From: Planifilum fimeticola
GTDB lineage: Bacteria > Bacillota > Bacilli > Thermoactinomycetales > DSM-44946
Assembly (NCBI RefSeq): GCF_003001905.1
Contig: NZ_PVNE01000001.1
Coordinates: 124,001 to 188,000, forward strand
Reading direction: 5' to 3'
Length of the DNA stretch: 64,000 nt
Positions 33,904 through 42,785 of this stretch are shown one piece after another. Below the pieces are notes generated by a model, which did not search any database, was not told the origin of the DNA, and saw nothing but the letters and a program-made list of their open reading frames with translations. Both the position numbers and the translations under genes were made by a program. The number at the start of each line of letters is the position of its first letter. Position 1 is the stretch's first letter.

Positions 33904-34674
33904 TTACCAACCGCCCGATACGCCGATCGTTTCCCCCGTCACCGATGCGGCCAGATCGGATGCCAGGTAAACGGCGCACGCCGCCACTTCCTCGGGCCGG
34001 ATGAAACGCTTCAGCGCCTGTTTGTGTAGAAGGTGCTTGTTCAGGGCCTCTTCTTCCCCGATTCCCTCCTGATCCGCCAGATCCTTCAGCTGGTTGCGCA
34101 CCAGGGGAGTATCCACCACTCCGGGCATGATCGCATTGGCCGTGATCCCGAATTCCGCCGTCTCAAGGGCGACGGTGCGCGTCAGGCCGACAACGCCGTG
34201 CTTGGCCGAAATATAGGCGGATTTGAAGGGAGAAGCCGTCCGTCCGTGGACCGACGAAATGTTGATGATCCGCCCGTACCGCTGCTGTTTCATGATGGGG
34301 AGCGCGTGCTTGATCATCAGAAACGGGCCCGTCAACATGACGCCGATCAGATGATTCCACTTCTCCAGCGGAAATTTCTCCACCGGGGCGATATACTGCA
34401 ACCCGGCGTTGTTGACGAGGACATCGATGCGACCCTGTTCCGCGTGGACCCGTTCGATCAACGCCCGGACCGAATCTTCCTTCGCCACGTCGACGGCATG
34501 TCCCCAAGCGCTTCCCCCGTTGCCCCGGATCGCCTCGGCCGCCTGATCCGCTCCGTCCCCATCCAAGTCGGCGACGATCACCCGGTCCCCTTCCCGGGCA
34601 AAGGCCTCGGCGATGGCGTAACCGATGCCCCGGGCCGCGCCCGTCACGATGACGGTCCGCGATGTTTGCGGCAT
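33904..34674 (-). CDS. 3-hydroxybutyrate dehydrogenase
   Basis: The 256-residue SDR has an intact cofactor motif (GAARGIGYAIA), NNAGLQYIAPVEKF, and the catalytic Ser/Tyr/Lys in SSVHGRTASPFKSAYISAKHG. The long insertion before the end (KHLLHKQALKRFI) is characteristic of 3-hydroxybutyrate dehydrogenases, which interconvert 3-hydroxybutyrate and acetoacetate with NAD. ATG 34674 follows GGAGGAGGG. It is divergent from the MFS pump. The AtoE-type transporter at 7117 would handle related substrates. Confidence 0.85.
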   Translation of the reverse strand: MPQTSRTVIVTGAARGIGYAIAEAFAREGDRVIVADLDGDGADQAAEAIRGNGGSAWGHAVDVAKEDSVRALIERVHAEQGRIDVLVNNAGLQYIAPVEKFPLEKWNHLIGVMLTGPFLMIKHALPIMKQQRYGRIINISSVHGRTASPFKSAYISAKHGVVGLTRTVALETAEFGITANAIMPGVVDTPLVRNQLKDLADQEGIGEEEALNKHLLHKQALKRFIRPEEVAACAVYLASDLAASVTGETIGVSGGW

Positions 34675-34881
34675 GACCTCTTCCCTCCTCCTGATTCTGC
34701 TTCCTTGACCTTATCTTTCCTTGATCGCCGGAAAAAATCCTCCCGCCCGGTCCCTACGGCATGCTCCCCTTCCTCCGGCGCCGACTCAACGTCTTGCCCA
34801 ACTCTCGGGATACGGACTAAGATAGAGATATGTTGTCGTCGGGGAGAAATCCCGCGAATCGAATCGAGAGGTGAGATCTGT

Positions 34882-36450
34882 ATGCCGTCCACCCGCGAAA
34901 ACCATTCCAATACCGATCCGGAGAGGGAAGACATGAATCCGACCCGCCGGATCATCATTACCGCTTCCCTGATGGTGGCCATGTTTCTGGCGGCGGTGGA
35001 GGCCACCATCGTCAACGCGGCCATGCCCACCGTCGTCTCCGCCCTGGGCGGCCTTTCCTTGTACAGCTGGGTTTTTTCCGCATTCATGCTGGCCAACACG
35101 ACGACGGTGCCCATCTACGGCAAGTTGGCCGACCTGTATGGGCGCAAGCGGGTATTCATCGTCGCCGTCGTCCTGTTCGTAGGAGGTTCCGCCCTGTGCG
35201 GGCTAGCCGAATCGATGGAGCAACTGGTCTTTTTCCGGATCATTCAGGGATTGGGGGCCGGCGGCGTACTTCCCGTCGCCCTGACCATCGTCGGGGATAT
35301 TTATCCCTTTGAACAACGGGCCCGCATCCAGGGATGGTTTTCTTCCATGTGGGGATTGGCGGCGTTGGTCGGCCCCTTTGTCGGCGGCTGGACGATCGAC
35401 CATTTCTCCTGGCGGTGGATTTTCTGGTTTAATCTTCCCTTCGGTCTGCTCGTCATCTCCATCGTTGCCGCCTTCCTTGCGAACCGGAAATCGGACAAAA
35501 GGCTCCGGATCGACATCGTGGGCGCCCTGCTGCTGATGCTGTCCGTCTTCACCTTCCTGTTCGCCACCCAGCAGATGGGCAGCCTCGGATGGAACGCGCC
35601 GGCGGCCTGGCTGCTGTTGATCCTGGCCGCCCTGCTGCTCACGGCGTTTGTCCTGTGGGAACGGAGGGAAAGCCAACCCTTTCTTCCGGTGGAGCTGTTT
35701 AAGAGCCGGATCATCTATTCCAGCAATCTGACGGCCTTCCTGACGGGAATCGGCATGTTCGGAGCCATCTCCTTCGTTCCCCTGTTCGTCCAGAGCGTCT
35801 TGGGGAAAAGCGCCACCCTGGCCGGTCTGTCCATCACCCCGCAGGTGCTGGGATGGAGCACCGCTTCCGTCGTGGCCGGACGTTGGATGCTGAAAAGCGG
35901 ATATCGTCCTCCCATTCTCGCCGGGGTGATCCTGATCAGCTCGGCTGCGGCCCTGTTCACCTTTATGGATGCGGAAACTCCCTATCTGCTGGTCCTGGGT
36001 TCCATGTTCATCCTGGGACTGGGGCTGGGATTGTCGATGACCACCTATATCGTGGCGGTGCAAAACGCCGTGGATGCGGATCGGAGAGGTGCCGCCACCT
36101 CTTCGCAGATGTTCGCCCGTACCCTGGGGGGAGCCGTCGGGGTCACGATCCTGGGAGCCGTGATGATCACGCGCCTCCGGGAGCAAATCGACTCCTTCCT
36201 CTCCGCCCGGCAAGGCAATCTCGATCCGGAAACCATCCGGCAGCTTCGGGAGGCCCAGGGAATTACCCATCCCGAAGGGTTGGCATCCCTTCCCGAACAA
36301 GTGGCCGACCAGGTGAGCCAGATTTTGTCCCAAGCCCTGGACTCCACCTTCTTCACCGCCGCCGCCCTCAGCCTTCTGGCGCTGGCCTCCGCCTATTTCC
36401 TGGTCCCGGGCGGAAACGCCAAGTCCCTGGCAGCCGATAAGGGGGACTGA
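34882..36450 (+). CDS. MFS drug-efflux transporter, DHA2 (14-helix) family
   Basis: A 522-residue protein with fourteen predicted membrane helices. DHA2 motifs are LDATIVN-like EATIVNAAMP in helix 1, KLADLYGRKRVF (motif A), FRIIQGLGAGG (motif B) and LVGPFVGGW (motif C). It is an EmrB/QacA-type proton-driven exporter, probably of drugs or lipophilic compounds. The ATG at 34882 has GAGGTGAG six bases upstream; the frame is open far upstream, but that part is antisense to the dehydrogenase gene. No regulator is adjacent. Confidence 0.9.
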   Translation: MPSTRENHSNTDPEREDMNPTRRIIITASLMVAMFLAAVEATIVNAAMPTVVSALGGLSLYSWVFSAFMLANTTTVPIYGKLADLYGRKRVFIVAVVLFVGGSALCGLAESMEQLVFFRIIQGLGAGGVLPVALTIVGDIYPFEQRARIQGWFSSMWGLAALVGPFVGGWTIDHFSWRWIFWFNLPFGLLVISIVAAFLANRKSDKRLRIDIVGALLLMLSVFTFLFATQQMGSLGWNAPAAWLLLILAALLLTAFVLWERRESQPFLPVELFKSRIIYSSNLTAFLTGIGMFGAISFVPLFVQSVLGKSATLAGLSITPQVLGWSTASVVAGRWMLKSGYRPPILAGVILISSAAALFTFMDAETPYLLVLGSMFILGLGLGLSMTTYIVAVQNAVDADRRGAATSSQMFARTLGGAVGVTILGAVMITRLREQIDSFLSARQGNLDPETIRQLREAQGITHPEGLASLPEQVADQVSQILSQALDSTFFTAAALSLLALASAYFLVPGGNAKSLAADKGD

Positions 36451-36484
36451 ACCGCCACTCGCTGCGCAAAAAGGGGGATTTGGA

Positions 36485-37363
36485 TTGGATAACCTCACCC
36501 ACGGACTTCTGGGTTACGCCTTGTACGCCGCCACAGCCCCATCGGACCTCAGCCGGAAGGAGCGGGCCGGGTACGCCGCCGCCGCCGTCATCGGGGCGGA
36601 AATCCCCGACATCGAGTCCTTCACCACCTTTCTCGGGGATGAGGCCTATCTCACCTGGCACCGCGGCTTCACCCACTCCTTCCTGTTCTCGCCGGTCATG
36701 GCCCTTTTGGCCTTGGGAATCGTCGCTCTTTTCAACCGTTCTTTCCGCTGGAAAAAAGCATACCTGCTGGCGCTGGGCGGCGTGATCATCCATATATTGT
36801 CCGACCTTTCCAACAGTTGGGGAACGGGCATCTGGGAGCCCCTCGATCAGGGAAGGTATTCTCTCGGCATCCTGCCGATCGTCGACGTCGTGATCCTCCT
36901 GATCCTGCTCTCCGCCTGGCTGGTCCGTCGCTTTGCAGCTCGTGCCGAGGCTTTCCGGTGGGCCTGGGTGGCCATCGGTTGTTACACGGCATTGCAGGGA
37001 ATCCTGGCTGCGGTAGCGGTGGATCGAATCCCCGACGGCTACGACCGGGTTGCAACCTCCGCCCAATTCATCCCCACCCAGTTTCAAATCATCGTGAAGC
37101 GGGATGACCGCTTCGAATACTGGCGGACCACGGCCTTCGCCCCGCCGGTCAAGGAAAAAACGATCGTCGATGACCGGCGTCATCCCGCCGTCCCACGAGC
37201 CCTCGAGGATCCGGACGCGAAGGCCATCGCCCGCTTCGCCCCCTTCTACGGAGCCGCGGTCAACGAGGAAAACGACGCCTACCGGGTGACCATCTACGAT
37301 CCTCGCTTCCGCCTCATCCGCCCATCTCTACTCAGTCAAACGGTGGAGGTACCAAAGGAATAA
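36485..37363 (+). CDS. membrane-bound metal-dependent hydrolase, YdjM/DUF457 family
   Basis: This 292-residue protein starts MDNLTHGLLGYALY and has WHRGFTHSFLFSP and HILSDLSNSWGTGIWEP, the His/Asp pattern of YdjM-type membrane hydrolases. About four to five hydrophobic segments are followed by a C-terminal soluble domain of about 100 residues. The TTG at 36485 follows GGGGGAT. It lies 34 bases after the MFS gene in the same direction, so it is probably co-transcribed. Function is unknown. Confidence 0.8.
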   Translation: MDNLTHGLLGYALYAATAPSDLSRKERAGYAAAAVIGAEIPDIESFTTFLGDEAYLTWHRGFTHSFLFSPVMALLALGIVALFNRSFRWKKAYLLALGGVIIHILSDLSNSWGTGIWEPLDQGRYSLGILPIVDVVILLILLSAWLVRRFAARAEAFRWAWVAIGCYTALQGILAAVAVDRIPDGYDRVATSAQFIPTQFQIIVKRDDRFEYWRTTAFAPPVKEKTIVDDRRHPAVPRALEDPDAKAIARFAPFYGAAVNEENDAYRVTIYDPRFRLIRPSLLSQTVEVPKE

Positions 37364-37365
37364 AA

Positions 37366-37390
37366 AGCGGGCCGCCCGGGGCGGCCCGCT
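37366..37390. terminator. bidirectional terminator
   Basis: AGCGGGCCGCC/GGCGGCCCGCT, 11-bp stem with a 3-base loop; the minus side continues into TTTTTA. It serves the YdjM-like gene and the convergent phosphatase gene. Confidence 0.85.
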
Positions 37391-37989
37391 CAAACGGCCA
37401 AATGCTCGGTGATGTTCACCTTTTCCACACGCCAATGATTCAGTTGGTGATCATATACCAGGTGAGTCAGGCTGGTGTTTTCAATGCGGGTCATACCGGG
37501 TCCGTATCGGCCCCGGCTCACTCTGGCCAACACGGCGTTGATGCTTCCCCCATGGCTGACCGCCAAAATGCGCCCGCCCCGGTGGAGGCGCACCAAATGG
37601 TCCAACTGGTTCATCATGCGCTCCTGCAACGCGGAAAGGGACTCCGTTCCGTGCTTTCCCTCGGCGATCCTCTGTGGCCAGTCGGGAAAACGGGCGGCAA
37701 CCTCTTCCCGGGTCAGTCCTTCCCACTCCCCCATGAAGCGCTCCCTCAATCCCTTTAATGTCACGACGGGAAGGGACTGCTCGCGGGCGATGATTTCCGC
37801 CGTCTGAACGGCCCGCCGCAAATCGCTGGAATAGACGGCATCGAAAGCTTCGGACCTGAGGCTTTGGGCCAGCCGCTCCGCCTGGGAGAGACCCTCGGGA
37901 CTCAGCGGAATGTCCTGATGTCCCTGGAACCGACGTTCCCGGTTCCAGGCCGTTTCCCCGTGCCGAACCAGAAAGACGTGAGTCTCCAC
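37390..37989 (-). CDS. histidine phosphatase family protein (phosphoglycerate mutase-like)
   Basis: A 199-residue enzyme with the catalytic LVRHGETAWNRERRFQG motif at the start, LSPEGLSQAERLA, the Glu in RFMGEWEGLT and the second histidine in VSHGGSINAVL. This is the CobC/PhoE/GpmB-like branch acting on small phosphorylated substrates; specificity is not assignable. GTG 37989 has GGAGGAG four to five bases upstream, whereas the longer upstream frame lacks conservation. Monocistronic. Confidence 0.85.
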   Translation of the reverse strand: METHVFLVRHGETAWNRERRFQGHQDIPLSPEGLSQAERLAQSLRSEAFDAVYSSDLRRAVQTAEIIAREQSLPVVTLKGLRERFMGEWEGLTREEVAARFPDWPQRIAEGKHGTESLSALQERMMNQLDHLVRLHRGGRILAVSHGGSINAVLARVSRGRYGPGMTRIENTSLTHLVYDHQLNHWRVEKVNITEHLAV

Positions 37990-38119
37990 CCTGCTCCTCC
38001 CCCCTCTTTCTCGATCCCCGCCCATCCTGCAAGGGAAAAAGGGCTGTGATCCCATTTTACCACACGCCGCCCATGTCCTTTTGTCCCTTTTTTCGCCGTT
38101 TCAAATCAACGCAGAGGGA

Positions 38120-38135
38120 TGAAACAACTGTTTCA
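38120..38135. promoter_or_regulatory. putative enhancer site for a sigma-54 activator
   Basis: The palindrome TGAAACA-AC-TGTTTCA lies about 57 bases upstream of the sigma-54 promoter, the usual place for an AcoR/BkdR-type enhancer-binding protein. Confidence 0.6.
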
Positions 38136-38176
38136 AAAAGGCACAGCTCAGCGTTTCTTTTCCAAAGATTCGGTAT

Positions 38177-38192
38177 TGGCACGAATTTTGCA
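38177..38192 (+). promoter_or_regulatory. sigma-54 (-24/-12) promoter of the aco operon
   Basis: TGGCAC-GAATT-TTGCA matches the sigma-54 consensus TGGCAC-N5-TTGCA at every position with exact spacing. Transcription would start near 38203, about 30 bases before acoA. Acetoin dehydrogenase operons of Bacilli are known to use sigma-54 with the activator AcoR. Confidence 0.85.
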
Positions 38193-38233
38193 ATTGGATA
38201 CTCAAGGAAGTTTCACAAAGGGGGAATGGCAGG

Positions 38234-39238
38234 ATGACCGTGCCGCTTCAGAAACTGAAGTGGATGTATGAACAGATGGTCAAAATCCGCTACTACGAAG
38301 AGACCATGGCCAGGGTGTACGAAGAGGGGAAAAAACCGGTATTCAACATTGGTGCGGGAACCGTTCCCGGGGAAATGCATCTGGCAGCCGGACAAGAACC
38401 GGCAGCCGTGGGCATTTGTGCTCACCTTCGGGATCAGGACACCGTCACCGCCCCCCATCGTCCCCACCACCACGCCATCGCCAAAGGAGTCGATCTGAAG
38501 CGCATGACCGCCGAAATCTTTGGGAAAAAAACGGGGCTGGGAAAAGGAAAGGGAGGACACATGCACCTGTTTGATCCGCGCGTCAAATTTTCCTGCGGAG
38601 GAATTATCGCCGCCGGAATTCCCCACGCCGCCGGCGCCGCCCTGGCAGCCAAAATGAAGGGCGAGGACTCGGTTGCCGTCGCCTTTGTCGGCGAGGGAGC
38701 GGCCAATGCAGGTGCATTCCACGAAACCCTCAATTTAGCCGCTCTGTGGAAGCTGCCGCTCATCGTGGTTATCGAAGACAATGCCTACGGAATATCCGTG
38801 CCAAAGGTCGAATCCACGGCAGTGAAAACCAATGACCGGCGGGCATCCGCATATGGAATCCCGGGTTATTACATCAAGGACAACGATCCGATCGAGATGT
38901 ACCGCGTATCTGAGGAAACCGTAAGCCGAGCACGACGCGGGGAAGGACCATCCATCATCGAGATTGAGACTTATCGCTACCTGGGCCACTTCCAAGGGGA
39001 TCCCGAGATTTACCGCGATCCGGAAGAAGTACCGTCTCTTCGAAAGAAAGATCCCATCGATCGACTCAGGACGCTGCTGATAAAGGAACACACCGTTTCC
39101 TCCGAAGAGCTGGAGCAATTGGAAAGCCGAGCCCGCGGAGAAGTGGATGAGGCATACGAGTTTGCCCGAAGCAGCCCGTACCCTGATCCGACTGAAGCCC
39201 TGGAAGATGTGTTTCACGAAGTGAAGGCCAGGGTCTGA
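38234..39238 (+). CDS. acoA: acetoin dehydrogenase E1 component, alpha subunit
   Basis: This 334-residue thiamine-diphosphate enzyme subunit contains GTVPGEMHLAAGQE, the GKGKGGHMHLFD phosphorylation-loop region and the ThDP-binding motif GEGAANAGAFHETLN...EDNAYG. The sequence fits AcoA rather than pyruvate dehydrogenase. With AcoB it would cleave acetoin and pass the acetyl group to the lipoyl E2. ATG 38234 follows AAAGGGGG at nine bases. It is first in a three-gene operon behind a sigma-54 promoter. Confidence 0.9.
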   Translation: MTVPLQKLKWMYEQMVKIRYYEETMARVYEEGKKPVFNIGAGTVPGEMHLAAGQEPAAVGICAHLRDQDTVTAPHRPHHHAIAKGVDLKRMTAEIFGKKTGLGKGKGGHMHLFDPRVKFSCGGIIAAGIPHAAGAALAAKMKGEDSVAVAFVGEGAANAGAFHETLNLAALWKLPLIVVIEDNAYGISVPKVESTAVKTNDRRASAYGIPGYYIKDNDPIEMYRVSEETVSRARRGEGPSIIEIETYRYLGHFQGDPEIYRDPEEVPSLRKKDPIDRLRTLLIKEHTVSSEELEQLESRARGEVDEAYEFARSSPYPDPTEALEDVFHEVKARV

Positions 39239-39265
39239 TTCTTTTTGAGAAAGGAGCGTTGGGAC

Positions 39266-40285
39266 ATGGAAACCACAGCCAAGCGGATGCTGACGGGTAA
39301 CAAGGCGATGGCGGAAGCGATCGCCCAAGAAATGGAACGGGACCCTCGCGTATTTGTCATGGGGGAAGATGTGGGAAAATACGGGGGAATTTTCGGATCC
39401 ACCGAAGGACTGTTGAAAAAGTTCGGACCCAGCCGGGTATTGGATACCCCCATTTCCGAAACGGCTTTTATCGGAGCGGCGATCGGAGCAGCCGCCGAGG
39501 GAATGCGACCCGTGGTGGAGTTGATGTTCGTCGACTTTTTCGGGGTTTGCATGGACCAGATCTATAACCACATGGCCAAGATCCATTACATGTCCGGAGG
39601 CAACGTCGATCTACCAATCGTGCTGATGACAGCCGTAGGAGGCGGATACAGCGACGCGGCCCAGCACTCCCAGACCCTTTACGCCACCTTTGCGCACCTT
39701 CCGGGAATGAAAGTGGTCGCTCCATCCACGCCCTACGACCTGAAGGGGATGATGATCTCGGCCATCCGCGACGACAACCCCGTCGTGTTCATGTTCCACA
39801 AATCGCTGCAGGGATTAGGTTGGATGGATCAAATCGACGCCTCCATCGGACCCGTCCCCGAAGAATCCTACACCGTTCCCCTCGGCAAGGCCAAAGTCAT
39901 GCGAGAAGGCAGGGATGTGACCATCGTTGCCCTCCAAATGATGACCCATTACGCACTGGAGGCGGCGAAACGATTGGAGCAAGAAGGGATCGATGCGGAA
40001 GTGATCGATCTTCGATCCCTGGTCCCTCTGGATAAGGAAACCATCCTTCAGTCAGTCAAAAAGACCCATCGCCTGGTGGTGGTTGACGAAGATTATCGCT
40101 CCTACGGCATGACGGCCGAAGTGGCAGCTTTGGCGGCCGAAGAAGCAATGTATGAACTGGAAGCGCCGATCCGACGGCTGGCCGTTCCCGACGTACCCAT
40201 CCCCTATAGCCGACCTCTTGAACAATTTATCATCCCGGGTCCCCAGGCCATATATGACACAGTGGTTCAACTGATGCAGGAATAA
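39266..40285 (+). CDS. acoB: acetoin dehydrogenase E1 component, beta subunit
   Basis: The 339-residue transketolase-like beta subunit carries VFVMGEDVGKYGGIFGST, DTPISETAFIGAAIGAA and the C-terminal transketolase domain ending PDVPIPYSRPLEQF. It pairs with AcoA to form the alpha2-beta2 E1 heterotetramer. ATG 39266 has GGAG seven to nine bases upstream. It lies 27 bases after acoA and 16 before acoC, clearly one operon. Confidence 0.92.
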   Translation: METTAKRMLTGNKAMAEAIAQEMERDPRVFVMGEDVGKYGGIFGSTEGLLKKFGPSRVLDTPISETAFIGAAIGAAAEGMRPVVELMFVDFFGVCMDQIYNHMAKIHYMSGGNVDLPIVLMTAVGGGYSDAAQHSQTLYATFAHLPGMKVVAPSTPYDLKGMMISAIRDDNPVVFMFHKSLQGLGWMDQIDASIGPVPEESYTVPLGKAKVMREGRDVTIVALQMMTHYALEAAKRLEQEGIDAEVIDLRSLVPLDKETILQSVKKTHRLVVVDEDYRSYGMTAEVAALAAEEAMYELEAPIRRLAVPDVPIPYSRPLEQFIIPGPQAIYDTVVQLMQE

Positions 40286-40301
40286 TTGTCGGGGAGGAAT
40301 G

Positions 40302-41432
40302 ATGTTGACAAAGGAAGTGGAAATCCGGTTGCCGCAGACCTCCGAAGAAGTGAGGGAAAGCCTGATTGTTTTCTGGCACCGGTCAGAAGGGGATTGGGTC
40401 AAACAGGGGGAAGTCCTGGTTGAAGTACAAACAGAAAAAGCCGTATTTGAAATTGAAGCCCCTGTGACCGGCCGGCTGATCAACATTTTGGTCAAACGAG
40501 GGGAAGTGGCCGCGGTCGACGATATTTTGGCCGTCATTGAGCCCGCGGCGGAGGAACCGGCCGTTTCTGTCCGGGAAAAGACAGGCGACACGGAAAAAGC
40601 GAAAAAATCCGAAGAGAGGGATCATCACTTCGTCCGCGCATCCCCGCGGGTGCGCCGGCTGGCAAAGGAGCTCAAGGTGGATCTCACCACACTCGTCGGG
40701 ACCGGTCCCGAGGGTCGCATTACGGAAAAGGACGTCCGCAGGGCGGCCAATTCCCTCCCTTCATCGGCGGAAGAAAGCATCACGCCCCTCACTCCCGTTC
40801 GCAGGACCATCGCCAGGCGAATGATGGAGAGCCTCGGCCGATCCGCTCAGCTGACGATCACCGCCTGGGCCGACGTAACCCGATTGTCGGTTCGAGGGCG
40901 GGAATTGGCCCCCGAGATCGGTTTCACCGCCTGGATCTTGCGGGCAACGGTACTGTCCGTCGAAAAACATCCCTATATGAACGCGGTTTGGGAGGAAAAC
41001 GGCATTCGCACCTTCTCGTCCGTTCACCTGGGTATCGCCGTCGATACCGAGGAAGGTTTGTTGGTTCCCGTCATCCCCCGGGCAGAGCGCATGTCCCTTC
41101 GCCAGTTGGATGAGGCGGTGCGGCGAATCGCGGAAGAGGCCCGCAGCCAAAAACTGGCCGCGAAAGACCTGAAGGGCAGCACCTTCACAGTGTCCAACCT
41201 GGGCCCATACGGTGTCCAATTCTTCACTCCGATCCTCAATCCCCCCGAGGCGGCTCTGCTCGGAGTGGGACAAATCGATTCCCGGCTCGTCCTGGAGGGG
41301 GAGCGTCCGGTGGAACAAAAGAGGCTTCCCCTCAGCCTGACCTTCGATCACCGGATCATCGACGGAGCCCCGGCGGCACGATTCCTCCAGACGCTCGTCG
41401 GCCTCCTCGCCGATCCGGACCGCTTGTTGTAA
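40302..41432 (+). CDS. acoC: dihydrolipoamide acetyltransferase E2 component (AcoC-type)
   Basis: The 376-residue protein has three parts. The N-terminal lipoyl domain carries the lipoylated Lys in VQTEKAVFEIEAP, near residue 48. A peripheral-subunit-binding domain follows (RASPRVRRLAKELKVDLTTL, about 107-145). The C-terminal acyltransferase domain has the active site FDHRIIDGAPAARFL. It moves the acetyl group from E1 to CoA. Two ATG codons (40299, 40302) follow GGGGAGG; the second has better spacing. No E3 (acoL) gene follows; the operon ends in a terminator. Confidence 0.9.
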   Translation: MLTKEVEIRLPQTSEEVRESLIVFWHRSEGDWVKQGEVLVEVQTEKAVFEIEAPVTGRLINILVKRGEVAAVDDILAVIEPAAEEPAVSVREKTGDTEKAKKSEERDHHFVRASPRVRRLAKELKVDLTTLVGTGPEGRITEKDVRRAANSLPSSAEESITPLTPVRRTIARRMMESLGRSAQLTITAWADVTRLSVRGRELAPEIGFTAWILRATVLSVEKHPYMNAVWEENGIRTFSSVHLGIAVDTEEGLLVPVIPRAERMSLRQLDEAVRRIAEEARSQKLAAKDLKGSTFTVSNLGPYGVQFFTPILNPPEAALLGVGQIDSRLVLEGERPVEQKRLPLSLTFDHRIIDGAPAARFLQTLVGLLADPDRLL

Positions 41433-41445
41433 CACGAAAGAAATG

Positions 41446-41475
41446 GAAGGTTCCATTCTGGGACCTTCTTTTTTG
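41446..41475 (+). terminator. terminator of the aco operon
   Basis: GAAGGTTCC/GGGACCTTC hairpin followed by TTTTTT, 14 bases after the acoC stop. Confidence 0.9.
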
Positions 41476-41480
41476 TCGCC

Positions 41481-41918
41481 TCAACCCTTCATATCCTCGT
41501 GAATCTTGTACAGTTTCCGCTTCAAATCCTCCCGGTCCATTCCCCACGGATTTTCGCGAATCCGGCCCTCCAACCGGGACAGGTCGTCAAACAGCTTGCT
41601 GTCAGTCGTCACATGGACAGCGCGTTCCGGAAACTGATCCTTCAGCCGTCCGTGCACATCCTTGCGGATGCTCCGCAAAAAGAAACGATTGAAGTTGGTC
41701 ACCTTCAAACCCACATAAAGCTCATCCTTCAGCGTCACCGCCGCCACCTCGTCCACCCGGCGGTTTTCCTTCGCGATTTTCTTCGTCTCCTCCAAGGCCA
41801 TTCGGTCGATGACCGGCAACTCCGTCGGTCCCTTGGCCTTTTCCTGGGGTTTTTCCGCCGCCTGGCAACCCGTCAGGAGGATGGCCAGAATGAGACAGGT
41901 CGACAAAAACCCTTTCAA
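41481..41918 (-). CDS. sporulation lipoprotein, YhcN/YlaJ family
   Basis: A 145-residue lipoprotein with signal MKGFLSTCLILAILLTGC (lipidated Cys at residue 18) and a YhcN/YlaJ domain: VDEVAAVTLKDELYVGLKV near residues 55-75 and the helical FLRSIRKDVHGRLKDQF. Members are spore-membrane lipoproteins involved in germination or coat structure. TTG 41918 is seven bases after AAAGGAGGG; other starts are poorer. It lies close to the spoVA genes, a sporulation context. Confidence 0.8.
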   Translation of the reverse strand: MKGFLSTCLILAILLTGCQAAEKPQEKAKGPTELPVIDRMALEETKKIAKENRRVDEVAAVTLKDELYVGLKVTNFNRFFLRSIRKDVHGRLKDQFPERAVHVTTDSKLFDDLSRLEGRIRENPWGMDREDLKRKLYKIHEDMKG

Positions 41919-42314
41919 CCATCGTCCCTCCTTTCTGCTCTGCAAGATATTATGGACACTTCCTCTGCATAAAAACCCACCGCATTCCTCATCATGTAAA
42001 CGTGGGAGGAAACGGTCGGGGAGCACCGGCTGTGAATTCAAGAACCCGATACCTTCGGAGAAGCGGTGCACATCGCTCCGGGTGAAAAGGCGGGACGTCT
42101 CAAATGCGAAGAGCGAAATCCTCGGGATCCGGGGTTGATCCTTTAGCTGGCGGTGCCCGCATCAACATGCTTCCCCATGACTCGGCGTCGGATGATCACG
42201 CATCGGGGCGACGATCTCATCGGAGATTCCGGGGAACGCCCCCTTTTCCATCGCGTCCGCAACCCGTCGGCGATCGCCGAAATCCCTTCTGGAATGAAGC
42301 TGAGGTGAGCACAC
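41919..42314. other. intergenic region upstream of spoVAC
   Basis: About 400 bases without a supported gene. Open frames exist on both strands but lack ribosome binding sites. A sigma-G-dependent promoter for the spoVA genes would be expected here; I could not pick convincing boxes. Confidence 0.45.
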
Positions 42315-42785
42315 ATGTCCAACCAAAAAAACAGCCCCATCCAACAGCAATACCAGGACTTCGCCAAAAAAAGAGAGCCGAGCCGTCCCGTGCTAAAAAA
42401 CTGCATCCTGGCCTTTTTGTCGGGGGGAACGATCTGTCTGCTCGGACAGCTGATCTCCACCTTCTACATGCGCTTTTTTGATTTCACCGAAAAAACCGCA
42501 GGGGATCCCACCGTCGCCACTCTCATCTTCATCTCCTCCCTGCTGACCGGACTCGGCGTCTACGACCACATCGCCCAATGGGCCGGCGCGGGGACGATCA
42601 TCCCGGTGACCGGCTTTGCCAACGCCCTCACTTCGTCGGCCATTGAACACCGGTCCGAAGGCTTTGTCCTCGGGGTGGGGGGCAACATGTTCAAACTGGC
42701 CGGATCGGTCATCGTCTTCGGGGTCTTTTCCGCCTTCATCATCGCGACCGTCAAGGTGATCCTCCGCGGATTGGGGGGGATGTGA
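42315..42785 (+). CDS. spoVAC: stage V sporulation protein AC
   Basis: The 156-residue membrane protein has the SpoVAC core: LKNCILAFLSGGTICLLGQL, GDPTVATLIFISSLLTGLG, and IIPVTGFANALTSSAIEHRS followed by the last helices. SpoVAC forms the inner-spore-membrane channel for Ca-dipicolinate. ATG 42315 follows GAGGTGA at six bases. The stop codon of spoVAC immediately abuts the spoVAD start, so spoVAC-AD-AE are translated as a unit. spoVAA and spoVAB are not upstream. Confidence 0.95.
   Translation: MSNQKNSPIQQQYQDFAKKREPSRPVLKNCILAFLSGGTICLLGQLISTFYMRFFDFTEKTAGDPTVATLIFISSLLTGLGVYDHIAQWAGAGTIIPVTGFANALTSSAIEHRSEGFVLGVGGNMFKLAGSVIVFGVFSAFIIATVKVILRGLGGM

Noticed and set aside
34033-34881. A long N-terminal extension of the MFS pump
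   Set aside because: The extra frame is antisense to the 3-hydroxybutyrate dehydrogenase gene; the ATG at 34882 has the ribosome binding site and starts the first membrane helix region.
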